A stretch of DNA of 16,738 nucleotides from Solobacterium sp. (GCA_017514645.1 JAFWJP010000141.1:1-16738), one strand, 5' to 3'. Shown: positions 6,569-14,700, numbered from the stretch's first letter. The notes: a model not told the origin generated them from the sequence alone. Numbers and translations: made by a program.

Positions 6569-8089
6569 TCATTCCTCCAGATCGGGCAGTACGCTCCTGT
6601 AAGTGCTCTCGTAGGCATGATGTTTGACGGAGTTCTTCTTGATCTTTTCCACTTCCTGCGCTGCCTTGGGAATCAGCTGCACTGTGCCCGCACCACCGAT
6701 ACATCCACCCGGACAGGCCATGCCCTCCAGCAGATATCCATTGAGCTTTCCGGCTTCGGCCCTCATCAGCATCTTCCGGCATTCATCCAGACCTTCTGCG
6801 TGTTCTACCTTGACTTCCCGTCCCGGATACAGTTCCTGGATACAATTGACCACTGCGGAGGCGACACCGCCGCTGACGGAGAAACCACGGCCGTCCCCGC
6901 TGGCTTCATTGGTGATCCCGATCTTTTCCAGATCCGCAAAGTCGACATGTTTCGCTTCAAACATGCCCATGACTTCCTCAAAAGTCAGAACAAAGTCCAC
7001 ATCGCTGCGTACGGAACGACGGCTGGCTTCCAGTTTCTTTGCGGCACAGGGACCGATGAAGGCAACCTTGCAGTCAGGATGTTCCTTCTTGATCAGTCTT
7101 CCGGTCAGAACCATCGGTGTCAGGGCCATCGAGATACACTCCGCATACTGCGGGAATTCCCGCTTGGCCATGACTGACCACGCCGGACAGCAGGATGTTC
7201 CCATGAACGGCAGTTTTTCCGGTACTTCCTTTACAAAGTCCTCTGCTTCCTGCAAGGTGCACAGGTCGGCACCGATTGCAACCTCCACGACATCCTCAAA
7301 GCCCAGCAGGCGGAATGCAGCGCGCATCTTCTCCGGTCCGAGGTCTTTGCCGAACTGTCCGGCAACGGCCGGTGCAATCGCCGCATATACCGGTACATCG
7401 CTGCGGATCGCCTGGATACACTGGAAGATCTGCGCCTTGTCCGCAATGGCACCGAACGGGCAGTTTGCCAGACACATTCCGCAGCTGACGCATTTTTCCT
7501 GATCGATGTCCGCCCGCCCGAATTCATCACTGCGGATCGCATTCATTCCGCAGGCAACCGCGCAGGGTCTCCGCATCCGCAGGATCGCACCGTACTGGCA
7601 GACGGACATGCATTTTCCGCACTTGATGCACAGATCGGGATTGATATGGGCCTGTCCGCGTCTGAACTCGATGGCGTCCTTGGGACAGACCTGTGAGCAG
7701 GGTCTCGCCAGACAACCCTGGCACTGATCGGTGATGACCACCTGGTTGTCCGGACAGGCGTGGCAGGCGAATTTGATGATGTTGATGAGGGGAGGCTGGT
7801 AGTACTTTTCCGGGTGTACGGCTTCTTCAGCGCCGGTGGAAACCGGAGCATGTTCCGAAGCATCCCGCAGCGGCAGTCCCATGGCCAGGCGCATGCGTTC
7901 CTTGACGATCGCCCGTTCCAGGAAGACACTCTCCCTGTATTTGGAAATCTCGCCGGGAATGATCCGGTACGGAATGTTTTCCATTTCGGACAGATCTCCC
8001 GGTTCGTAATCGTAGGAAAGCTTTGCGACTTCGGCGAAGACGGCTTTCCGTATATCATTGATTGATGTATGAATTCCACGCATTCCCAT
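6569..8089 (-). CDS. monomeric [FeFe] hydrogenase, group B-like
   Basis: The 506-residue enzyme has the three H-cluster motifs. L1 is TSCCPAW (298-304). L2 is IGPCAAKKLE, with Cys348, Lys351 and Glu354. L3 is EGMACPGGCIGGAG, with Cys459 and Cys463. The N-terminal half holds iron-sulfur motifs: Cys109/112, CQGCLARPCSQVCP (123-135), CIKCGKCMSVC (154-164), Cys176/180 and CVSCGMCLANCP (200-211). The L2 sequence GPC in place of MPC and the Cys-rich N-terminus match the monomeric 'B' hydrogenases of anaerobic Firmicutes, which interconvert H2 and protons with ferredoxin. The physiological direction is not established for most of them. AGAGG at 8099-8103 is 8-9 nt before the ATG. No HydE/F/G maturases are in the window, so these must be elsewhere if the enzyme is active. 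It leads the operon with the M20 and DUF3784 genes. Confidence 0.95.
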   Translation of the reverse strand: MGMRGIHTSINDIRKAVFAEVAKLSYDYEPGDLSEMENIPYRIIPGEISKYRESVFLERAIVKERMRLAMGLPLRDASEHAPVSTGAEEAVHPEKYYQPPLINIIKFACHACPDNQVVITDQCQGCLARPCSQVCPKDAIEFRRGQAHINPDLCIKCGKCMSVCQYGAILRMRRPCAVACGMNAIRSDEFGRADIDQEKCVSCGMCLANCPFGAIADKAQIFQCIQAIRSDVPVYAAIAPAVAGQFGKDLGPEKMRAAFRLLGFEDVVEVAIGADLCTLQEAEDFVKEVPEKLPFMGTSCCPAWSVMAKREFPQYAECISMALTPMVLTGRLIKKEHPDCKVAFIGPCAAKKLEASRRSVRSDVDFVLTFEEVMGMFEAKHVDFADLEKIGITNEASGDGRGFSVSGGVASAVVNCIQELYPGREVKVEHAEGLDECRKMLMRAEAGKLNGYLLEGMACPGGCIGGAGTVQLIPKAAQEVEKIKKNSVKHHAYESTYRSVLPDLEE

Positions 8090-8114
8090 AATGAATACCT
8101 CTTCTGTTTGTTAC

Positions 8115-8143
8115 ATTTAATCATGAAAACCGGTCCGTGTCAG
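8115..8143 (-). promoter_or_regulatory. predicted hydrogenase operon promoter
   Basis: On the minus strand: CTGACA (8138-8143; five of six -35 consensus bases), a 17-bp spacer, then TTAAAT (8115-8120) with a TGA extension. The predicted start is near 8108, giving a leader of about 19 nt that contains the ribosome binding site. Confidence 0.62.
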
Positions 8144-8201
8144 TACAGAACATTGAACCGTCCGGAAGGACAGCGATATGATAAAAGCGGAGGAAAGCAG
8201 T

Positions 8202-9326
8202 ATGGATGAGCACAGTACATTCATTGAAGATCATACCGCGGAAGCGGTGAACTTGCTGGAAACACTCGGAAGAATTCCGGCACCGAGCCATCAGGAAGAC
8301 AAACGAGCAGCCTTCATCAAACAGTGGTTTGAAGAAGCCGGTGTACAGGACGTAACGATCGACAGTGCAAAGAACGTGATCTGTTCCTTCGGTCTGGACA
8401 GGTTCGAAGACATTGCGTTGATTCAGGCGCATACGGATGTTGTTTTTCCGGATACGGAAGATCTGCCGATGGTCAGGGACGGAGATATCCTCCAGGCACC
8501 GGGTATCGGTGATGATACAGCGAATCTGGTAAATCTGATGATCGGCGCAAAGTATTTCCTGGAACAGCAGGAGCGTTTGAAGACCGGTGTCATCATTGCG
8601 GCAAACAGCTGTGAGGAAGGCCTGGGAAACCTGGACGGAACGAAGGAGCTCTTCCGGACCTTTGGAAACCGGATCAGGGAATTCATCTCGGTGGACGGAT
8701 CTATGGGCTGGATCGTCAACCGGCCGGTCGGATCGCATCGCTATGAGATCAGCGTACAGGCGGAAGGCGGGCATTCCTACGGCGATTTCGGCAGAACGAA
8801 CGCCATTGCGCAGATGGCGGAGATCATCCGCCGGCTGTATGCGCAGAACCTGCCGGAAGGTGCGAAAACAACGTACAACGTCGGTGTGATCGAAGGCGGT
8901 TCTACGGTCAATTCCATTGCGCAGAACTGCCGGATGCTGTATGAATACCGCTCGGAGAGCGATGCCTGCCTGACCTTCATGAAGGAACAGATGGAAGAAA
9001 TCCTGCAGCGCTGCCGTGCGGAGGGCATACAGAATGAATGCACGATCCTGGGTGTGCGTCCGGGTCTGGGTGATCTGGATCTGTCCGAACAGGAGAAACT
9101 GGAGAAAGAAGTGAAGGAAGCAATCCGTCCTTACCAGGGGACAGAGATCCGGATGAGTGCCGGTTCCACCGATGCCAACATCCCTCTGTCGCTGGGAATC
9201 CCTGCGGTAACGCTCGGGTCGATCATCGGAGAAGGGGCGCATACCCGTCAGGAATGGGTGGATCTCAGGAGTATACCTGCGGGTATCGGAACGATCCTCC
9301 GCCTGCTGGACCGCTGGCTGTCCTGA
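8202..9326 (+). CDS. M20 family metallopeptidase (PepT-like)
   Basis: The 374-residue two-zinc M20 hydrolase should act on short peptides or acyl amino acids in the cytosol. From ATG 8202, the zinc-site residues are His77 and Asp79 (AHTDVVFP), Asp104 (PGIGDDTAN), the Glu pair 138-139 (NSCEEGLGN), Asp165 (SVDGSMGW) and His347 (GAHTRQEWVD). The dimerisation domain contains EGGHSYGDFGRTNAI. Two starts are possible: ATG 8178 with AAGGA upstream, or ATG 8202 with GGAGG at 8189-8193, 8 nt away. The second is preferred, adding confidence that the first eight residues are not translated. It is divergent from the hydrogenase operon. It is only distantly similar to the M20D enzyme at 5361-6524, so the two are not a recent duplication. 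Confidence 0.9.
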   Translation: MDEHSTFIEDHTAEAVNLLETLGRIPAPSHQEDKRAAFIKQWFEEAGVQDVTIDSAKNVICSFGLDRFEDIALIQAHTDVVFPDTEDLPMVRDGDILQAPGIGDDTANLVNLMIGAKYFLEQQERLKTGVIIAANSCEEGLGNLDGTKELFRTFGNRIREFISVDGSMGWIVNRPVGSHRYEISVQAEGGHSYGDFGRTNAIAQMAEIIRRLYAQNLPEGAKTTYNVGVIEGGSTVNSIAQNCRMLYEYRSESDACLTFMKEQMEEILQRCRAEGIQNECTILGVRPGLGDLDLSEQEKLEKEVKEAIRPYQGTEIRMSAGSTDANIPLSLGIPAVTLGSIIGEGAHTRQEWVDLRSIPAGIGTILRLLDRWLS

Positions 9327-9414
9327 TGGTTTTCATCCCGATTTCGTCATTGCGGAATCCTTCTTCGAGGCAAATCGGAGTATCATAGAGAAAAGAGAAA
9401 GTGAGAATGAACAT

Positions 9415-10209
9415 ATGATTAGTTTCGCTGTCGTCGCTGACTTATGCGTTGCGTTTGTCGTATCCGTCCTCAAAGCCGTCGTTGTCTGGTTTGTCGGCAA
9501 ATGGATCATCGGACGTCTGCTGGATGTTCTGAAGAAGATGCAGTTCCTGGAAAGACTGGACGCTTCTGCTGCAAATTACCTCATGAACGCAGCCAAGGGT
9601 GTTATGTACATTGTACTGGCCCTTGCGGTCATCAATGTGCTCGGTATTGAGACATCTTCCGTCCTGGCGATCCTGGCTTCGGTCGGTGTTGCGGTCGGTC
9701 TGGCTCTGCAGGGGGCACTGTCCAACCTTGTCGGCGGTATCATGCTGCTGGTGTACCGTCCGTTCAACGTCGGTGATTACATCAGCGCTTCCGGTGCGGA
9801 AGGCACGGTCAAGGACATCACACTGTTCTATACGCAGATCCATACGGTGGACAATGTCCGGATCTCCGTTCCCAACGGAGCGCTCATGGACACGAACGTA
9901 ACGAATTTCTCGGCGGAGAAGACCCGCCGGGTCGATCTTACATTCAACCTTGCCAAGGATGAGAATGTGGATACCGTTGTACAGATCCTGAAGGACGCGA
10001 TGACGGCAGACGGCCGTGTTCTGCACGATCCGGCACCGTTCGCAGCTCTGCTCAGCGAAACGAACGAAGCGCAGACCTTCGTACTGCGGGCGTGGGTGGA
10101 CAGCGCGGATTACTGGGATACCCGGTTTGCCCTGACAGCGGCTGTAAACAAAGCTTTCAAGGAAGCCGGCATGAAGACACCGGCAGCCCGGATCATCACC
10201 GACAAGTAG
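9415..10209 (+). CDS. mscS: MscS-type small-conductance mechanosensitive channel
   Basis: The 264-residue membrane protein opens under membrane tension to release solutes during osmotic downshock. Hydrophobic segments lie at about 4-32 and 60-80. They are followed by the Gly/Ala-rich pore helix TM3 (SVLAILASVGVAVGLALQG, ALSNLVGGIMLLVYRPFNVGDYI), the family signature. The cytoplasmic beta domain includes GTVKDITLFYTQIHTVDN and VPNGALMDTNVTNFS. The length is slightly below E. coli MscS (286). ATG 9408 just upstream runs into a stop at once, so ATG 9415 is the start; its Shine-Dalgarno (AAGTGAG) is mediocre. Only one base separates its stop from the ATG of tcdA, so the two are co-transcribed. 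Confidence 0.95.
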   Translation: MISFAVVADLCVAFVVSVLKAVVVWFVGKWIIGRLLDVLKKMQFLERLDASAANYLMNAAKGVMYIVLALAVINVLGIETSSVLAILASVGVAVGLALQGALSNLVGGIMLLVYRPFNVGDYISASGAEGTVKDITLFYTQIHTVDNVRISVPNGALMDTNVTNFSAEKTRRVDLTFNLAKDENVDTVVQILKDAMTADGRVLHDPAPFAALLSETNEAQTFVLRAWVDSADYWDTRFALTAAVNKAFKEAGMKTPAARIITDK

Positions 10210-10210
10210 G

Positions 10211-10927
10211 ATGGAAGCGCAGTACAACCGTACCCGGCAGGTCTACGGTGACCGGGCAATGGAAATCATCCGGCATGCCCGTGTTGCCGTATTCGGGCTC
10301 GGCGGTGTCGGCGGCTATGTTGTGGAGACACTGGCAAGGGCCGGTATCGGAACCCTGGACATCATCGATCATGATACGGTCGATCCCAGCAACCTGAACC
10401 GTCAGATCATTGCCCTGCAGGACAATATCGGCAGACGGAAGGCTGATGTCTGTGAAGAACGGATCCATGCGATCAATCCGGATATTGCTGTGCACAAGCA
10501 TGTAATGTTCTATCTCCCGGAAACGAAGGATCAGCTGGACCTGACACAGTATGACTACATCGTGGATGCGATCGATACCGTTACGGCCAAGCTGGATCTG
10601 GCAGAGGAAGCGGAAAAGCTCGGGATCCCGCTCATTTCCAGCATGGGGACAGGAAACCGCACGGATCCCTTCAGACTCGTCTGTACGGATATCTATCAGA
10701 CAAAGGGAGACCCTCTGGCGAAGATCATGCGCACAGAACTGCGCAAGCGCGGTGTAAAGCGCCTCAAGGTCGTCTATTCCGAGGAGCCGCCGGTCAGACC
10801 GATCAAAGGACCGGAAGACGACCCGCGTACACCGGCGTCAACACCGTTCGTACCGGCAGCTGCAGGAATCATGATCGGATCCGTCGTGATCCGTGATCTG
10901 ACCGGCTTCGACCCGGACAACAGATAA
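10211..10927 (+). CDS. tcdA: tRNA threonylcarbamoyladenosine dehydratase (TcdA, ThiF/E1-like)
   Basis: TcdA cyclises the t6A37 modification of ANN-decoding tRNAs to ct6A in an ATP-dependent reaction. The 238-residue protein has the E1-like nucleotide-binding loop FGLGGVGGYVVETLARAG (28-45), the acidic residues of DIIDHDTVDPSNLNRQ (50-65), VDAIDTVTAKLDL and the C-terminal TPFVPAAAGIMIGSVVIRDLTG. The N-terminus YNRTRQVYGDRAM fits the TcdA/CsdL group better than ThiF or MoeB, and no zinc CxxC pairs are present. The ATG follows the mscS stop after one base and has no properly spaced Shine-Dalgarno, so translation probably depends on coupling to mscS. A terminator closes the unit. Confidence 0.92.
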   Translation: MEAQYNRTRQVYGDRAMEIIRHARVAVFGLGGVGGYVVETLARAGIGTLDIIDHDTVDPSNLNRQIIALQDNIGRRKADVCEERIHAINPDIAVHKHVMFYLPETKDQLDLTQYDYIVDAIDTVTAKLDLAEEAEKLGIPLISSMGTGNRTDPFRLVCTDIYQTKGDPLAKIMRTELRKRGVKRLKVVYSEEPPVRPIKGPEDDPRTPASTPFVPAAAGIMIGSVVIRDLTGFDPDNR

Positions 10928-10932
10928 GAGAC

Positions 10933-10967
10933 AGATTCTGTACAGATGACGCACAGAGTCTTTTCTT
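10933..10967 (+). terminator. rho-independent terminator after tcdA
   Basis: Arms GATTCTGT (10934-10941) and ACAGAGTC (10953-10960) pair with one U-G wobble; A10933/T10961 extends the stem. The loop is 11 nt and the stem is followed by TTTTCTT. The stem is modest in strength. It separates mscS-tcdA from the CIRCE-controlled lon. Confidence 0.65.
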
Positions 10968-10974
10968 AAGGTTC

Positions 10975-11003
10975 TTCCAATTTAGCACTCTTTGTGGTAG
11001 AAT
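10975..11003 (+). promoter_or_regulatory. predicted lon promoter (extended -10, overlapped by CIRCE)
   Basis: TAGAAT at 10998-11003 is preceded by TGG, an extended -10. The hexamer 17 bp upstream (TTCCAA, 10975-10980) is a poor -35. The spacer and -10 are covered by the CIRCE dyad, so HrcA bound there would exclude RNA polymerase. Transcription should start near 11010, about 20 nt before the lon ATG. Confidence 0.55.
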
Positions 11004-11008
11004 GCTAA
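10982..11008. promoter_or_regulatory. CIRCE element (HrcA operator) upstream of lon
   Basis: TTAGCACTC (10982-10990), 9 bp, then GAATGCTAA (11000-11008). The established CIRCE consensus is TTAGCACTC-N9-GAGTGCTAA, so 17 of the 18 arm positions match and the spacer length is exact. It lies over the predicted -10 region and 22 bp upstream of the lon start codon. Confidence 0.88.
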
Positions 11009-11030
11009 CTGAAGCAAAGGAGTGATGTGA

Positions 11031-13334
11031 ATGGCAATTATTATTCCGATTTACAGAAGCCTGGTTCTTCCGGACAGCCGGATGAATCTGCAGAATGAAA
11101 TCTTCCGTACGGCGGCAGGAAGAGATCCTGAAGTCGGTGAACGGGCAATCTTTGTCATGGCAAAGCAGGAGAAGGAACCCGGAGAATATACAAGTGATGA
11201 TTTCTGGCCGATCGGTGTTGCCGGAACCGTCAGGGAGGTCAATGTCAGCAGCGGGTTCTCGCTCTTCAATATGGAATACCGTGTGGATGTAGAGTCCATG
11301 CGGATGAATCCGGACGGTGTTCTGGAAGCCAATACGGTGATCAGAAGACCGGATGTGGATGATCTTCCGTTCGAAGAAGAAAAGAAGAAACTGGACGGTC
11401 TGAAGGCAGCGATCCTGAAAATGACGGAATCCTATCAGTGGGGGACGATGGCCCGCGGATGGATCATGCAGTGGCGTTCCGTCAGCGAGATCATGACGGT
11501 CATTTCCCAGTGGCTGAATCTGACGAGCAGGGAAAAGTACGAGATCCTGGAAGAGGATTCCAAGCGCCGGCGTGTCGACATGATGGAAAAGATGCTCTAT
11601 GAGTATACGGAAATCACCACGCTGACCAATGAGGCCAACAGTGAACAGGAAGAGCATACGCAGAAGCTCTACCGGGAACAGGCCATCCGGAAACAGCTGG
11701 AATACCTGCAGCGTCAGCTGGATGAAATGCACCCGGAGAACGTATCCGATGTCAGGATGATGGAAAAGCGTGTACAGGATTCCGGCATGAATGAAACTGC
11801 CCGCAGGGAGGCGGACAAGGTGCTGAGCAGAATGCGTCAGGAAGGGCAGAACAGCCCGGAATACGGCAATCTGTACAACTATCTGGACTTCCTGACCAGT
11901 CTGAACTGGAAGAAGGCCAGAATGCCCCGGATCAATATTGAACGGGCGGCAGAGATCCTCGATGAAGATCATTACGGTCTGAAGAAGGTCAAGAACCGGA
12001 TCCTGCAGCAGATCGCGGTCATGGATCTCAACCGGAAACAGTCCGGTTCGATTCTGCTGTTCGTCGGTGCCCCGGGTACCGGAAAGACGAGTATCGGCAA
12101 GTCCATCGCCAAAGCACTGAAAAGGAAGTACGTCCGTGTCAGCCTTGGCGGCGTGCGTGATGAAGCGGATATCCGCGGTCACAGAAGGACCTATATCGGT
12201 GCAATGCCCGGACGCATCATGGACGGAATCCAGAAGAGCGGTGCTTCCAATCCGGTCGTTGTCCTGGATGAAGTGGACAAACTCGGCATGTCCTACAACG
12301 GGGATCCCTCCAGCGCACTGCTGGAAGTCCTGGATCCCGAACAGAACAACACCTTTACGGATCACTATATGAATGTTCCGTACGACCTGAGCGATGTTCT
12401 GTTCATCTGTACAGCGAATACAACGGATTCGATTCCCGAACCGCTGCTGAACCGTATGGAAGTCATCGAGTTCAGCGGCTATACGGCAAGCGAAAAATAC
12501 CAGATCGCTGTCAAGCACCTTCTTCCGAAGGCGCAGAAGGCGATGGGGATCCCGAAGGAGAAGCTCGAAGTGACGGAGGATGCGGTACGGTCCATCATTA
12601 GTGACTATACAATGGAAAGCGGCGTCCGTGGACTGAAGAAGCGCTTCGATACGCTCTGCCGGGCAGCAGCCGTCGAGTTCGCCAAAGGACGCACGGACAA
12701 GCTGGTCATCCGGGCGGAGGATCTGGAACACTACCTGGATATGAAACCGCTGCACCATGACCATGTACTGGCGGAAAAGAAACCCGGCATTGTGACCGGC
12801 CTTGCCTGGACACAGTCCGGCGGCGAGATCCTGTTCATTGAGACCATGTTCACCAAGGGCAGCGGAAAGGTCATCGTGACCGGACAATTGGGCGATGTGA
12901 TGAAGGAATCCGTGCAGATCGCCATCAGCCTCGTCAAGAAGATGTTCCCGGACAAAGTAAAACTGTTCGAAGAGAATGATCTCCATATCCATTTCCCGGC
13001 AGGCGCGGTGCCCAAGGACGGACCTTCTGCAGGGATTACCATCACAACGGCGCTTTCGTCCCTTGTGATGAACAGGGCAGTTTCCCCGGAATTCGCCATG
13101 ACCGGAGAAGTATCCCTGAGAGGTGTCGTCATGCCGATCGGCGGTCTCCCGGAGAAACTGATGGCGGCTGTGCGTTCCGGCGTCAGGACCGTGTTCATTC
13201 CGAAGGAGAATGAGCGTGATCTGGCGGATGTAGCGGATGAAGTGAAGTCGCAGCTGAACATAATTCCCGTCAGTGAAGTGCAGGAAGTTCTGAAGAAGAC
13301 GAAGGTTGTCGGAGCCAGGAAGAAATTTGAATGA
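11031..13334 (+). CDS. lon: Lon ATP-dependent protease
   Basis: Lon unfolds and degrades damaged and regulatory proteins in the cytosol. The 767-residue protein has the normal three-part structure. The N-terminal substrate domain (about 1-195) is followed by a helical, charged coiled region (about 195-290) with the EQAIRKQLEYLQRQL signature. The AAA+ module has Walker A GAPGTGKT (346-353) and Walker B VVVLDEVDK (Asp413, Glu414). The C-terminal protease domain has the Ser-Lys dyad Ser666 (PKDGPSAG) and Lys709 (GGLPEKLMAA), spaced 43 residues apart as in E. coli Lon (679/722). AAAGGAG at 11016-11022 is 8 nt before the ATG. A CIRCE operator and an extended -10 precede the gene, suggesting heat-shock control by HrcA. 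A terminator follows directly. Confidence 0.98.
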   Translation: MAIIIPIYRSLVLPDSRMNLQNEIFRTAAGRDPEVGERAIFVMAKQEKEPGEYTSDDFWPIGVAGTVREVNVSSGFSLFNMEYRVDVESMRMNPDGVLEANTVIRRPDVDDLPFEEEKKKLDGLKAAILKMTESYQWGTMARGWIMQWRSVSEIMTVISQWLNLTSREKYEILEEDSKRRRVDMMEKMLYEYTEITTLTNEANSEQEEHTQKLYREQAIRKQLEYLQRQLDEMHPENVSDVRMMEKRVQDSGMNETARREADKVLSRMRQEGQNSPEYGNLYNYLDFLTSLNWKKARMPRINIERAAEILDEDHYGLKKVKNRILQQIAVMDLNRKQSGSILLFVGAPGTGKTSIGKSIAKALKRKYVRVSLGGVRDEADIRGHRRTYIGAMPGRIMDGIQKSGASNPVVVLDEVDKLGMSYNGDPSSALLEVLDPEQNNTFTDHYMNVPYDLSDVLFICTANTTDSIPEPLLNRMEVIEFSGYTASEKYQIAVKHLLPKAQKAMGIPKEKLEVTEDAVRSIISDYTMESGVRGLKKRFDTLCRAAAVEFAKGRTDKLVIRAEDLEHYLDMKPLHHDHVLAEKKPGIVTGLAWTQSGGEILFIETMFTKGSGKVIVTGQLGDVMKESVQIAISLVKKMFPDKVKLFEENDLHIHFPAGAVPKDGPSAGITITTALSSLVMNRAVSPEFAMTGEVSLRGVVMPIGGLPEKLMAAVRSGVRTVFIPKENERDLADVADEVKSQLNIIPVSEVQEVLKKTKVVGARKKFE

Positions 13335-13357
13335 ACCGGTGCAATGCATCGGTTTTT
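13334..13357 (+). terminator. rho-independent terminator after lon
   Basis: AACCGGTGC (13334-13342) and GCATCGGTT (13346-13354) form a 9-bp stem with one G-U pair, loop AAT, and a run of five T. It begins at the last base of the lon stop codon. Confidence 0.82.
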
Positions 13358-13368
13358 CAGTTTGTTTG

Positions 13369-13377
13369 TGTTACGAT
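13369..13377 (+). promoter_or_regulatory. possible extended -10 for the RNase Z gene
   Basis: TGT-TACGAT is an extended -10-like element 24 bp before the ATG. The region 17 bp upstream falls in the lon terminator and has no good -35. Weak; given because the terminator implies that rnz needs its own start of transcription or leaky read-through. Confidence 0.25.
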
Positions 13378-13400
13378 GATACGTGGAAAGGCGGTAAGCT

Positions 13401-14321
13401 ATGCTGGATGTGTATCTGCTGGGTACAGGCGGGACATCGCCGGTGCCGGAGCGCTGGCTGACATCGTGCTACCTTCGCTGTGAAGGGATGGCGGTGCTGA
13501 TCGACTGCGGAGAAGGTACGCAGATCGCACTGAAGGAACGCGGACTATCGTTCAAGAACATCGATGCAGTCCTGTTCACGCATTATCATGCGGACCATAC
13601 CGGGGGATTTCCGGGTCTTCTGCTGTCCATGGGCAAATCCGGCAGAACGGAACCGCTGGATGTATACGGACCGGAAGGGCTGGACCGGCTGATCCACGGC
13701 GTCATGTGCATTGCCCACAGGATTCCGTTCGAACTGCGCCTGCATGTGCTGAAAGGCCGGGAATGCGGATTCACGCTGGGAAAGCTCGAGGTCAGAGCGT
13801 TTGACGTCATGCACAGTGTGAAGTGCTTCGGCTATCGTGTTGATCTGCCGCGCAGTGCCCGTTTTGAGGCGCAGAAGGCGAAGGAACTGGGGATCCCGGT
13901 CAGACTCTGGGGTACGCTGCAGAAGGGTCAGAATGCGGAATATGAGGGTGTGACATATACGCCTGACATGGTTCTGGGAGAAGCCAGACAAGGCATCCGG
14001 ATGGTCTATGTTACGGATACCCTGCCGGTGAAGGCAATCAAGGAAGAAGCGCAGGGGGCGGATCTGCTGATTGCAGAAGGCATGTACGGGGATCCTGAGA
14101 AGAAGGAGAACGCTCTGAAACACCGGCATATGATGATGCAGGAAGCTGCAGCGATTGCGGCGGAAGCAGGCGTACAGGAACTCTGGCTGACGCATTACAG
14201 TCCGTCGGAACACCGGCCGGAGATCTGGCTGGAGGAGATCCGGAAGATATTCCCGGAAACCGTGATCTCCGATGAAGGAGCCCATAAGGATCTTCCCTTT
14301 CCGGAAGATCCCGGGAAATAA
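13401..14321 (+). CDS. rnz: ribonuclease Z (tRNA 3' endonuclease, MBL fold)
   Basis: RNase Z cuts the 3' trailer from tRNA precursors. The 306-residue MBL-fold protein begins with LLGTGGTSPVPER and IDCGEGTQIALKERGLSFKNI, typical of RNase Z. It carries the metal motif FTHYHADHTGG (His61, His63, Asp65, His66) and later ligands in MHSVKCFGYRVD, VYVTDTLP and LTHYSPSEHRPE. The FGYRVD...KAKELGIP...WGTLQKGQ stretch matches the family. It departs from the textbook motifs: the usual HEAT segment reads IAEGMYGD, and the last His motif is LTHYSPS, not LTHFSxRY. A relative with another nuclease role is therefore possible. A Shine-Dalgarno-like AAAGGCGG precedes the ATG. A short gap leads to a RidA-family gene with a strong ribosome binding site. 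Confidence 0.86.
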   Translation: MLDVYLLGTGGTSPVPERWLTSCYLRCEGMAVLIDCGEGTQIALKERGLSFKNIDAVLFTHYHADHTGGFPGLLLSMGKSGRTEPLDVYGPEGLDRLIHGVMCIAHRIPFELRLHVLKGRECGFTLGKLEVRAFDVMHSVKCFGYRVDLPRSARFEAQKAKELGIPVRLWGTLQKGQNAEYEGVTYTPDMVLGEARQGIRMVYVTDTLPVKAIKEEAQGADLLIAEGMYGDPEKKENALKHRHMMMQEAAAIAAEAGVQELWLTHYSPSEHRPEIWLEEIRKIFPETVISDEGAHKDLPFPEDPGK

Positions 14322-14344
14322 AACTGCATAGGAGGAAGAACAAA

Positions 14345-14698
14345 ATGGCAGACATTATTCGCAGGAACGGAAACGGACGTTATTCTGAAACAGTAACGTA
14401 CAACGGAATCGTGTATGTATCCGGTATCGTCGGTGATACACCGTACGCAACGGTAGAGCAGCAGACAAAGGAACTGCTGGCAGAGATGGACCGTATTCTT
14501 GAAGCCAACGGAACAGACAAGGAGCACATCCTGAAGGCACAGGTCTTCCTGGCTGATATCGCGACAGTCGCAGAGATGAACAAGGTCTGGGATGCATGGG
14601 TCGTCAAGGGACATGAACCGGCACGGATCTGCTCGGAGAGCCGTCTTGTCAGCCCGGCATGGCGTGTTGAGATCCAGCTGGAAGCCGTCGTTAAATAA
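14345..14698 (+). CDS. RidA-family protein (YoaB-like Rid subgroup)
   Basis: The 117-residue Rid/YjgF-YER057c-UK114 protein is expected to form a trimer with active sites between subunits. It has VYVSGIVGD (23-31), ILKAQVFLADI (62-72) and HEPARICSESRLVSPAWRVEIQLEAVV with Arg94 at the position of the carboxylate-binding Arg of RidA. It differs from archetypal RidA: the N-terminal GPYSQG motif is replaced by GRYSETV, and the end reads VEIQLEA, not CEIEAIA. Imine deaminase activity is therefore plausible but not assured. AGGAGG (about 14331-14336) gives a strong translation start. It lies 23 nt after rnz and ends in a strong terminator. Confidence 0.9.
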   Translation: MADIIRRNGNGRYSETVTYNGIVYVSGIVGDTPYATVEQQTKELLAEMDRILEANGTDKEHILKAQVFLADIATVAEMNKVWDAWVVKGHEPARICSESRLVSPAWRVEIQLEAVVK

Positions 14699-14700
14699 TC

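Noticed and set aside
8121..9242. 373-codon minus-strand frame opposite the M20 peptidase
   Set aside because: The plus strand encodes a complete M20 peptidase with all zinc ligands; the antisense frame has no recognisable features.
5361..9326. The two M20 genes as a duplication flanking the hydrogenase
   Set aside because: They belong to different M20 subgroups with different motif contexts (HACGHDAH versus AHTDVVFP) and show no nucleotide similarity; co-location is more likely chance or functional.
9338..9378. CCGATTT ... AAATCGG inverted repeat upstream of mscS as a terminator or operator
   Set aside because: The arms are 7 bp with a 27-nt gap and there is no T run or promoter next to them; this is within chance for the spacer.
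10869..13349. 826-codon open frame antisense to lon
   Set aside because: It is the complement of a fully conserved Lon gene with all catalytic motifs; the antisense product has no recognisable domain and arises from codon bias.
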